A model generated the notes under the pieces. That model did not search any database, had not been told where the DNA came from, and saw only the letters and a list, made by a program, of their open reading frames with translations. DNA of 6,295 nt from JALYIM01 sp040003205 (GTDB lineage Bacteria > Acidobacteriota > Terriglobia > Terriglobales > Acidobacteriaceae), in contig JBDUDA010000178.1 of NCBI GenBank assembly GCA_040003205.1, forward strand, positions 1 to 6,295, in the 5' to 3' direction. A program made the position numbers and the translations under genes. Positions 1 to 5,440 of the stretch are shown piece by piece. How positions within the stretch are numbered: position 1 is the stretch's first letter; every line of letters starts with the position of its first letter.

Positions 1-348
1 AAACTATTCTCGGCATCCGCACCCGCAGCTGCGCTAACCGCCATTGATGCGCCCGCCGGAGTTGACTCGAGCGCGATGGTGAAGAAGTTTCGCGATTTGT
101 TTTCCGCCGTGGTCGCGAACGGTCAGGGAGACATGAAGGGCAAATTATTCCGCATCGCGCACATTGGATACTACGATTACATTGACACGGTCGGAATTCT
201 GGCTGCGCTCGAGCATGTGCTGGCAAGTGTCTCCGGCAAACCGGTCGAGTATGGCGCGTCGGTAAAAGCTGCCCAGGAAGTCTACGCCAAACACCTTCAG
301 CAAAGCTCAAAAGAGAATGCAGAGGTCGCAGTCGGGATGACAAAGTAA
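1..348 (+). CDS. Class V aminotransferase (serine-pyruvate / alanine-glyoxylate type), C-terminal part
   Basis: The frame is open from the first base and ends at TAA 346-348, giving 115 C-terminal residues. The N-terminal two thirds, including the PLP-binding lysine, lie before the window. The segment GKLFRIAHIGYYD (residues 47-59 of the fragment) matches the C-terminal small-domain motif of the serine-pyruvate/alanine-glyoxylate aminotransferase family. Its arginine (R51 here) is expected to bind the substrate carboxylate. The helix after it (VGILAALEHVL) is also typical of this family. These are cytosolic PLP enzymes that move amino groups between serine, alanine or aspartate and 2-oxoacids. 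serA lies 102 bp downstream on the same strand with no obvious terminator between, so a role as phosphoserine aminotransferase in serine synthesis is a reasonable inference. The exact substrate cannot be read from this fragment. Confidence 0.85.
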   Translation, partial: KLFSASAPAAALTAIDAPAGVDSSAMVKKFRDLFSAVVANGQGDMKGKLFRIAHIGYYDYIDTVGILAALEHVLASVSGKPVEYGASVKAAQEVYAKHLQQSSKENAEVAVGMTK

Positions 349-450
349 AAGCCGGGACAGCCCCTGCGCACCGACAACGTCGATCACCAAAAAAATCAGG
401 CTGACGATCACGATCATAGTGACCGTCAATGCTTTCATACAAAAGGACCC

Positions 451-2049
451 ATGAAAATTGTCATCGCCGAGAAGATGTCAGCTTCCGCTATCGATCTACT
501 GCGCGAGCCGGACTGGACCATCATCACTCCTGAACAGATAGAAGGGAAACTTGCGGAACACCTGGAAACCGCAGACGCGTTGATCGTGCGGTCGGCAGTG
601 CAAGTAAATGCGGCATTGCTCACCAATGCGCCCAAATTGCGAGTTATAGGTCGCGCCGGAGTTGGCGTGGACAACATCGAACTCGAGCCCGCCACCCGCA
701 AGGGCATCGCCGTCATGAATACGCCCGGCGCAAATGCCGTGGCCGTGGCGGAGCACACTGTCGCCATGATGTTGGTCATGGCGCGTTTTACCGGTCGTGC
801 CAACGAATTAATGCATGCCGGCAAATGGGAGAAGAAATCTCTCCAGGGATCGGAATTAAAGGGTAAAACTCTCGGCGTCGTGGGACTCGGCAAAATCGGC
901 CTGGAAGTCTCCCGCCGGGCCCGCGCCTTCGGCATGGAAGTAGTCGCGCACGATCCGTTTGTCTCGGCGGCCGTCGCGAAGGAACAAAACCTACGCATCG
1001 CTTCACTGGACGATCTCTACGCGGTCGCGGATTACCTGACGCTTCACGTTGGGCTGACTCCGCAAACAGCCGGCATGATCAATGCTCAGTCGTTGAAAAA
1101 AATGAAAAAAGGCGTTCGCCTGGTGAACTGCGCTCGTGGCGAATTGCTGGACGAGGGTGCACTCGCAGAAGCCCTGAAGAATGGTCAGGTTTCTGCCGCC
1201 GCACTTGACGTGTTTGTCGAAGAGCCGCTGAAGAATTCTCCATTCACGGCCATGCAGAACGTAATCCTGACGCCACACATTGCCGGGTCGACTAATGAGG
1301 CTCAGGAGGCGGTCGGCGTCCAGATTGCACTCCAGGTCAAGGAATATTTAAAGCACGGCGTAATTCAGAACGCGGTGAACGTGCCATCGGTTTCGCACGA
1401 CGAGTATCTCGAACTCCAGCCCTACACTGTGCTCGCGGAGCGTTTAGGATCGTTTCTGGCGCAGATCAGCCAAGGTACTCTGGAAGATATTTCGTTGACC
1501 TATAGCGGCCACATCGCCGACTGGAAAACGGACCTCATTCGCAATGCCGCCATTAAGGGCATTCTCAATGAACTGCTGGACGAGAAGGCAAACCTGGTGA
1601 ATGCAGGAACTATCGCCGCATCCCGCGGGCTGCGCATCCATGAGTCGCGCAAGCCGGCGTCAAAAGGCGGCGCGGGCAGCGTGCTATCAATCACCGTAAA
1701 GGCCCTCAAAGAAGAACATGTGATGAAGGGAGCAGTATTGCGGGAAGAAACGCCTCGGCTCCTCCACATGGACGGGATTGATATCGAAGCGCCTCTGGAG
1801 CGCAATCTGATCTACATGCGAAATCAAGACGTGCCCGGCGTCATCGGCCGGGTCGGAACAATACTGGGAAAACACGGAATCAATATTGCAAATTTTTCCC
1901 TCGGTCGTCGTGCCGGAGCCGGCGCAGGCGAGCAGGCACGGGAAGCGATCGCAGTGATACAAGTAGACCAGCCGGTATCCGAGGAAGTGCTAAACGAGCT
2001 TCGCGGCTTGCCTGCTATTGAACAGGCAAAATCCGTTTGCCTGTTTTAA
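451..2049 (+). CDS. serA: D-3-phosphoglycerate dehydrogenase, long form with ACT domain
   Basis: This enzyme catalyses the first committed step of serine biosynthesis: NAD-dependent oxidation of 3-phosphoglycerate to 3-phosphohydroxypyruvate, in the cytosol. The protein is 532 residues, the usual length of the long (mycobacterial/human-like) form. Residues 1-100 and about 285-315 form the substrate-binding domain, with GRAGVGVDNIE at 67-77. The Rossmann domain carries GLGKIG (145-150) and the NAD-ribose aspartate D168 in HDPF. The catalytic set of the D-2-hydroxyacid dehydrogenase family is present: R229 in NCARG, E258 in EEP and H276 in TPHIAGST. Residues about 316-445 match the intervening (ASB) domain. 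Residues 453-532 form a C-terminal ACT domain (DVPGVIGRVGTILGKHGINI), the usual site of serine feedback inhibition. An AAAGGA at 442-447 lies close before the ATG. A Gly/Ala-rich loop (488-496) sits inside the ACT domain. The last codons overlap a terminator-like hairpin. Confidence 0.97.
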   Translation: MKIVIAEKMSASAIDLLREPDWTIITPEQIEGKLAEHLETADALIVRSAVQVNAALLTNAPKLRVIGRAGVGVDNIELEPATRKGIAVMNTPGANAVAVAEHTVAMMLVMARFTGRANELMHAGKWEKKSLQGSELKGKTLGVVGLGKIGLEVSRRARAFGMEVVAHDPFVSAAVAKEQNLRIASLDDLYAVADYLTLHVGLTPQTAGMINAQSLKKMKKGVRLVNCARGELLDEGALAEALKNGQVSAAALDVFVEEPLKNSPFTAMQNVILTPHIAGSTNEAQEAVGVQIALQVKEYLKHGVIQNAVNVPSVSHDEYLELQPYTVLAERLGSFLAQISQGTLEDISLTYSGHIADWKTDLIRNAAIKGILNELLDEKANLVNAGTIAASRGLRIHESRKPASKGGAGSVLSITVKALKEEHVMKGAVLREETPRLLHMDGIDIEAPLERNLIYMRNQDVPGVIGRVGTILGKHGINIANFSLGRRAGAGAGEQAREAIAVIQVDQPVSEEVLNELRGLPAIEQAKSVCLF

Positions 2050-2059
2050 AATTCAGGCA
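2008..2059 (+). promoter_or_regulatory. Attenuator-like array of four alternating complementary segments
   Basis: Four short arms alternate in sense: TTGCCTG (2008-2014), CAGGCAAA (2023-2030), TTTGCCTG (2036-2043) and CAGGCA (2054-2059). Arm 1 can pair with arm 2 (7 bp, 8-nt loop), arm 2 with arm 3 (8 bp core extended to 10, followed by T's), and arm 3 with arm 4 (6 bp, 10-nt loop). The middle pairing is terminator-like and the outer two exclude it. This is the topology of a transcription attenuator, placed between serA and the outer-membrane gene. The pairings are seen in the sequence. The regulatory role is inference, and the amino-acid coding of the serA C-terminus limits how far the first three arms could be freely chosen. 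Confidence 0.4.
2021..2047 (+). terminator. Terminator-like hairpin overlapping the serA stop codon
   Basis: AACAGGCAAA (2021-2030) and TTTGCCTGTT (2036-2045) are perfect reverse complements around the 5-nt loop ATCCG. They are followed by TT and then an A-run (T-run 2044-2047). The shape is that of an intrinsic terminator, though the stem is only moderately GC-rich and the T-run is short. It lies inside the last serA codons, so a translating ribosome would melt it. It may act mainly when translation lags or has stopped. Confidence 0.6.
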
Positions 2060-2083
2060 GCATGAACCGCATGTATCGGCTGC

Positions 2084-2091
2084 AAGAGGAG
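2084..2091 (+). promoter_or_regulatory. Ribosome binding site fixing a GTG start
   Basis: AAGAGGAG lies 4 bases before GTG 2096-2098 and supports that codon as the start of the outer-membrane protein. The nearby ATGs at 2062 and 2071 are in another frame. Confidence 0.75.
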
Positions 2092-2095
2092 AGCA

Positions 2096-2710
2096 GTGCG
2101 CAAAAAAGAAATAGTGGCCGCCTTCGTCGTGCTTCTCGCTTTGCCAACAATCAGCGTGGCACAAACGAATCGTTTTGATTTTTCGGTCGCGGCTGCCGGG
2201 GTGTTAGCGAAGAAGTCATCCGCAACCTTCACCACCATCACTCCCACCAACTCCTTTGGACTTCTGGCGACGGCCCGCTACCGCTTCAGCCCGAAAAATT
2301 CGCTCGCCCTGAATTACGCGCGCACCAAAGATTCGCAGACCTACAACACGCCCCCATTTTTTTACCGCATTCAATCCACTGTCACGGAATACAGTGGGGC
2401 GTATGTGTTCTCTCCCATGGAGACGGAAAAGTTTGAGCCTTTCCTGTTTGCGGGCGGCGGAGCCATGGTCTTCAAGCCCACCAATACATTTATTGACACT
2501 TTCAATGTCCCCGTAGCAGCCGTGCGGCAGACCGACGTCGCATTTTTATACGGAGCGGGAGTGGACTACCGGGTTCATTCCTTCATCGGGTTGCGGCTGC
2601 AATATCGCGGCGTTGTCTACAAGGTTCCCGACTTCAAATTTTCCGCCTTCGAGAATGGATCCAAGGGACACTTCGCCGAACCTTCGATCGGACTGGTATT
2701 CAAGTTTTAA
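2096..2710 (+). CDS. Outer-membrane beta-barrel protein (small OmpA/OmpW-like barrel)
   Basis: This 204-residue protein starts at GTG behind a clear AAGAGGAG. Residues 1-22 form a Sec signal peptide: MRKK, a hydrophobic stretch to about residue 19, and likely cleavage after SVA (A22). The mature part is a run of alternating polar/hydrophobic strands separated by turns. Examples are FGLLATARYRF (54-64), NSLALNYAR (68-76), TVTEYSGAYVF (95-105), FEPFLFAGGGAMVF (113-126), VAFLYGAGVDYRV (148-160) and FIGLRLQYRGVVY (163-175). It ends in GLVFKF with a C-terminal phenylalanine, the usual barrel-assembly signal. This fits an eight-strand barrel of the Gram-negative outer membrane. Ligand and function are unknown. 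It follows serA by 46 bp, so it may be partly cotranscribed, subject to the hairpins at the serA end. It converges on the M50 protease gene with only 4 bp between stop codons. Confidence 0.85.
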   Translation: MRKKEIVAAFVVLLALPTISVAQTNRFDFSVAAAGVLAKKSSATFTTITPTNSFGLLATARYRFSPKNSLALNYARTKDSQTYNTPPFFYRIQSTVTEYSGAYVFSPMETEKFEPFLFAGGGAMVFKPTNTFIDTFNVPVAAVRQTDVAFLYGAGVDYRVHSFIGLRLQYRGVVYKVPDFKFSAFENGSKGHFAEPSIGLVFKF

Positions 2711-2714
2711 TGGA

Positions 2715-3860
2715 CTATGAATTCAGAGCTGCTTTGCGCAGTTTGCGGCTCTCAGCTAAGAGCGCCATGGAATGCATGAGGTTTTGCAGGGTAACGATCC
2801 CAACCAGACGCTGATCTTCGACTACAGGAATAATGCTGAGGTTTCGTGCCGTCAGTTTTCGGAAGGCTGACGCGAGTGTTTCTTTTTTCTGAGCGACTTC
2901 AAAAATACGGTTCATCACCGCCTGCACGTAGCCATTGCCCTCCAGCCGAAGCGCCTGAAGTATCTTCTGCTTCGAAACGACCCCAACCATATCGGTGCCG
3001 CGAATCACTGGGAAATCATCCTGCAAAGAATGTACCGCCTTCTCCAAAGCGTCTTCCAGCGTGTCAGCGGGCGAAAGTGTAGCAAAGTCGGTGAGCATGA
3101 TGTCTTCGAGCTGTACCGTTTCGAGCACCGACTGAAAAACCACTGAGCGTTCTTCCAACTGCGCACCCAGAAGGAGAAAAAAACCGGTAACCGCGAGCCA
3201 TGCTGCTTCCGTACCGCCCCCCTCCATATATTGCACCATGCCGAGAATGATGAATAAGGTGGCAAACGTCTGTCCGATCGATACCGCACGGCGGGTGGCG
3301 CGCACCGGGTCCATGCCGCGGCTGAACCATGCTCGCAGAACGCGTCCGCCATCCATCGGATACGCGGGAAGCAAATTGAATGCGGCCAGCCACATGTTGG
3401 CCCACACCACGCTGCGCGGCAAATCGTCCGACCTTAAGTAGGGCCGCGCTAAAAGATGCACATCCGGATGCACAGCTAGAATGATTCCACTCGCGGCCAA
3501 TGCGATGACTACGTTGACCATCGGTCCAGCAAGAGCGATCCGAATGTCTCGCTTCCACGTCAGCGCGCCGGCTTCGGGAGGGTGCTGAGTTTCGTCAAAT
3601 ATTGTCACTCCACCGATCGGGAGCAATATGATGGCTCGGGCCGGGGTGCCCGCATGCTTACCCACCAGCGCGTGCCCAAGTTCGTGCAACACCACGCCTG
3701 CGAAAATAATGCCAACCAGAGCCATGCCTCGTTCTGGGCTGGGACTGATATGCGCCGCCGATTCGCTCAGCCATACAAACACGAGCAGTAAGAGAAACGT
3801 GAGGTGGATGCGAATCTCCACTCCGAACAGTCGCCCGGCGGGTATGGACCAATTTCTCAT
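2715..3860 (-). CDS. Site-2 protease (M50) family intramembrane metalloprotease with CBS pair
   Basis: This is a 381-residue polytopic inner-membrane protease. HELGH (59-63) provides the zinc-binding and catalytic residues H59, E60 and H63. GPMVN (112-116) is the second family motif, and NLLPAYPMDGG (162-172) carries the third zinc ligand D170. Hydrophobic segments are visible at about 17-33, 46-66, 105-130, 151-167, 197-212 and 218-235. Two CBS domains follow, about 252-305 and 312-366, presumably in the cytoplasm. The order resembles the archaeal S2P from Methanocaldococcus and mycobacterial Rip3-type proteins. Such enzymes cut membrane-bound regulators such as anti-sigma factors, and the CBS pair is expected to sense adenine nucleotides. 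No substrate candidate lies nearby. An in-frame TAA sits 6 bases before the ATG, which fixes this as the longest possible start. There is no clear Shine-Dalgarno sequence, so initiation may be weak or leaderless. Confidence 0.93.
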   Translation of the reverse strand: MRNWSIPAGRLFGVEIRIHLTFLLLLVFVWLSESAAHISPSPERGMALVGIIFAGVVLHELGHALVGKHAGTPARAIILLPIGGVTIFDETQHPPEAGALTWKRDIRIALAGPMVNVVIALAASGIILAVHPDVHLLARPYLRSDDLPRSVVWANMWLAAFNLLPAYPMDGGRVLRAWFSRGMDPVRATRRAVSIGQTFATLFIILGMVQYMEGGGTEAAWLAVTGFFLLLGAQLEERSVVFQSVLETVQLEDIMLTDFATLSPADTLEDALEKAVHSLQDDFPVIRGTDMVGVVSKQKILQALRLEGNGYVQAVMNRIFEVAQKKETLASAFRKLTARNLSIIPVVEDQRLVGIVTLQNLMHSMALLAESRKLRKAALNS

Positions 3861-3909
3861 TTTTTAATCGGCAGCCAACGCAACTACTATTCTATCTGGA
3901 ACTTTGATG

Positions 3910-3938
3910 TTGAGGCAGTGCATGGCAGTTCGCATAAG
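3910..3938 (+). promoter_or_regulatory. Possible sigma-70-type promoter for rsmD
   Basis: TTGAGG (3910-3915) and CATAAG (3933-3938) are separated by 17 bases, each matching the consensus at four of six positions. The spacer overlaps a 10-bp-period direct repeat of GGCAGT (3914-3919 and 3924-3929). The match is by eye only and the evidence is weak. Confidence 0.3.
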
Positions 3939-3978
3939 AGCATTAACGTGATGGACAATTCGAAATGAGACGCATGGC

Positions 3979-4554
3979 ATGAGAGTGATCGCGGGAAAAT
4001 TTCGTAGCCGGAAGCTGCAGTCACTTCCGGGGATGGACGTCCGCCCGACTTCAGACAAGTTGCGGGAAACGTTATTTAACGTGCTTACCGCTGGCGACGC
4101 TTCGGTGCTCGAAGGCACGGTTTGGATCGATCTTTTTGCAGGAACTGGCGCAGTCGGAATCGAAGCCGCAAGCCGGGGCGCGTCCACCGTTTATTTTGTA
4201 GAATCTTCTGCCGCTGCGGTAGGCCTTATTAAAAAGAATTTAGATTCTCTGGGAATTGGCAGCGGAGTTCAAATCATTTCTCAAAGCGTCCTCCGGGCCT
4301 TGCGGGCAATTTCGGACAAACACTCAGCGGCCGATTATGTATTTCTGGACCCGCCCTACAAATTAGAGGAAGCCTACGAAGAGACTCTGCTGGCCTTGTC
4401 GAATTCGACGTTGCTGAAGCCAACAACCATTGTGATTGCCGAGCATCAGAAGCGATTCGATCCAGGGGAAACTTTCGGCGAGTTAAATCGTTATCGAAAA
4501 CTTATTCAGGGAGACGCGGTGTTGAGCTTCTACCGGAGAACACCAAATGCGTAG
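3979..4554 (+). CDS. rsmD: 16S rRNA (guanine966-N2)-methyltransferase RsmD
   Basis: RsmD transfers a methyl group from S-adenosylmethionine to N2 of G966 in the small-subunit rRNA during 30S assembly. The 191-residue length is normal for the family. The N-terminal signature is complete: MRVIAGKFRSRKL (1-13), then VRPTSDKLRETLFN (21-34). The SAM-binding loop is DLFAGTGAVGIEAASRG (51-67), with the acidic end of strand 2 at VES (74-76). The catalytic DPPY motif is at 124-127. An upstream in-frame TGA at 3949-3951 rules out any start further back than a few codons, and ATG 3979 gives the canonical MRVIAG beginning. The Shine-Dalgarno sequence is poor (only GAGA about 8 bases upstream). In many bacteria rsmD is followed by coaD. 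Here it stands alone, followed by a repeat and then an oppositely oriented gene. Confidence 0.96.
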   Translation: MRVIAGKFRSRKLQSLPGMDVRPTSDKLRETLFNVLTAGDASVLEGTVWIDLFAGTGAVGIEAASRGASTVYFVESSAAAVGLIKKNLDSLGIGSGVQIISQSVLRALRAISDKHSAADYVFLDPPYKLEEAYEETLLALSNSTLLKPTTIVIAEHQKRFDPGETFGELNRYRKLIQGDAVLSFYRRTPNA

Positions 4555-4595
4555 ATTCCTGGCTGCGCTCAGTACCACAACCTAATCATCAATCT

Positions 4596-4678
4596 GTCAT
4601 CCTGAGGAAGGCGGAACTGCGCGAAGCGCAGCGACGACAATGAAGGATCCCTACATTCTTCGATGCACTCGAAATGAC
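4596..4678. repeat. Interspersed palindromic repeat with GTCAT/ATGAC ends
   Basis: The 83-bp stretch begins GTCATCCTGAG (4596-4606) and ends CTCGAAATGAC (4668-4678). These ends are imperfect inverted repeats (8 of 11 positions, including terminal GTCAT/ATGAC). Inside is a perfect hairpin, CTGCGC-GAA-GCGCAG (4617-4631), followed by a GAAGGATCC segment (4632-4642 region). The GTCATCCTGAG...GAAGGATC...ATGAC pattern resembles a repeat I recall as very common between genes in acidobacterial and some other soil genomes. It fills almost the whole gap between rsmD and the next gene, ending 5 bp from that gene's stop codon. It has no coding capacity. Only one copy occurs in this window, so its repeat status rests on recall. 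Confidence 0.6.
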
Positions 4679-4683
4679 GCGCC

Positions 4684-5235
4684 CTACATCACAATAGTGT
4701 CCGCGCGCCGCACGATCGGATGCTGCATCTCCTGCAATTCGTTCTTCACTAAATTCAATCCGTAAACGCACTGTTCGAAATGGTTCGAGAGACTAGCGAA
4801 CAGAGGTGCGACCTTGGTGTACTCAAAATACTCAAATTTCGAAACAATGTGATAGCTCTCTTTACCAGCCTTGATCCAATCGACAAAATTTTCGGTGCGA
4901 TTCTTACGCAGGCGAAACTGATTGATGCTTTCCGGAAACATGCCTGTAAAAAATAGCGTGTAGTCGCCTATGTGTTTGCGTACCTGGCGTTCCCGATCGA
5001 ACGATGGCGCAGGTCCGTAGACCGGGTCGGGCTCCAGCAACATTTCACCAACGTCGGTCAGGGGACGGTTATTGGCATTGCGGATTTTGTGCAACTCGTC
5101 CACTTCACAAAACTCCGCCAGCAAATGAGCGACGTAGGCCACTATCGCGGGATCGCGAAGTCCGATCTCCTGGGCATAGTGACGGCCGACCATCTCTTTG
5201 AACATATTCTGCAGTGGATTCGTCTCCGAAATCAT
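4684..5235 (-). CDS. Conserved hypothetical protein, soluble, mostly helical
   Basis: I do not recognise a named domain in this 183-residue protein. It has no signal peptide and no membrane segment, so it is probably cytosolic. The start is well supported: GGAGAGGAG lies 6 bases before the ATG. The N-terminal part (5-55) looks helical and contains spaced H19, E23, H37, E41 and H49. The middle contains a charged and aromatic stretch, SFDRERQVRKHIGDYTLFF (78-96), then TGMFPESIN (97-105) and KAGKESYHIVSKFEYFEY (122-139). Such dense conserved-looking aromatic and charged residues suggest a real, structured protein rather than a chance frame. From memory, similar unannotated proteins occur in Acidobacteriota. 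It is divergent from the RidA-family gene across a 205-bp gap, and the repeat sits just past its stop. A metal-binding helical bundle is possible but speculative. Confidence 0.8.
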   Translation of the reverse strand: MISETNPLQNMFKEMVGRHYAQEIGLRDPAIVAYVAHLLAEFCEVDELHKIRNANNRPLTDVGEMLLEPDPVYGPAPSFDRERQVRKHIGDYTLFFTGMFPESINQFRLRKNRTENFVDWIKAGKESYHIVSKFEYFEYTKVAPLFASLSNHFEQCVYGLNLVKNELQEMQHPIVRRADTIVM

Positions 5236-5270
5236 GATGGGCTCCTCTCCACTAACAGCTATGCGCGACT

Positions 5271-5297
5271 ATTATCGCAGCCGGCGGCGCAGCACAA
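5271..5297 (-). promoter_or_regulatory. Possible promoter of the hypothetical gene
   Basis: On the minus strand GATAAT (5276-5271) follows TTGTGC (5297-5292) with a 15-base spacer, shorter than ideal. The -10 match is good and the -35 match partial. It lies about 35 bases before the start codon at 5235. Confidence 0.3.
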
Positions 5298-5368
5298 GTG
5301 ACTTTTGTAATTCGCCGCAACTCACGCCATACAAAGATTAGAACTCGTCATCTTCAGTAAGGTTTCTT

Positions 5369-5387
5369 CTGACTGCTTGGCAGTCAG
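5369..5387. promoter_or_regulatory. Perfect 8-bp inverted repeat upstream of the RidA-family gene
   Basis: CTGACTGC and GCAGTCAG are exact reverse complements around TTG. No T-run follows on either strand, so it is not a typical terminator. A -35-like TTGGCA (5378-5383) lies inside it. This would suit a repressor operator or, if transcribed, a 5'-leader hairpin. It is 54 bases before the start codon at 5441. The role is inferred from position. Confidence 0.45.
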
Positions 5388-5431
5388 CATGGGTGAGTGC
5401 TATTCGGAACTCGATAGAATGATTGCGAAAT

Positions 5432-5437
5432 GGAGGA
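5432..5437 (+). promoter_or_regulatory. Ribosome binding site deciding the RidA-family start
   Basis: GGAGGA sits just before ATG 5441-5443. It falls downstream of the alternative in-frame TTG at 5423, so the shorter ATG-started protein is preferred. Confidence 0.85.
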
Positions 5438-5440
5438 AAC

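Noticed and set aside
435..998. Long open frame on the minus strand opposite the first third of serA (187 codons).
   Set aside because: It is antisense to an unmistakable serA domain, has no ribosome binding site, and its composition (Arg/Ser/Pro/Thr rich) is that of a shadow frame.
2062..2178. Short plus-strand frame (ATG 2062) that could be a leader peptide between serA and the outer-membrane gene.
   Set aside because: It has no convincing ribosome binding site, runs out of frame through the signal-peptide coding region, and encodes an Arg/Ser-rich chance peptide.
2748..2763. Small hairpin GCTCT-CAGCTA-AGAGC near the convergent gene ends, considered as a terminator.
   Set aside because: The stem is only 5 bp, there is no T-run on either strand, and it lies inside the protease coding sequence.
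3064..3558. Overlapping minus-strand frame of 164 codons in the protease gene.
   Set aside because: It is a shifted reading of the M50 protease coding strand, whose own frame carries all catalytic motifs and CBS domains. No frameshift is needed.
4589..4771. 60-codon minus-strand frame across the interspersed repeat.
   Set aside because: It is made largely of repeat sequence plus a shifted reading of the hypothetical gene's 3' end.
5284..5318. GCGGCG / CGCCGC inverted repeat (6 bp, 23 bases apart) in the divergent region.
   Set aside because: Short GC-only arms this far apart are expected by chance, with no supporting context.
5423..5440. TTG start giving six extra residues on the RidA-family protein.
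   Set aside because: GGAGGA falls inside this extension and directly precedes ATG 5441, and the family N-terminus aligns with the shorter form.
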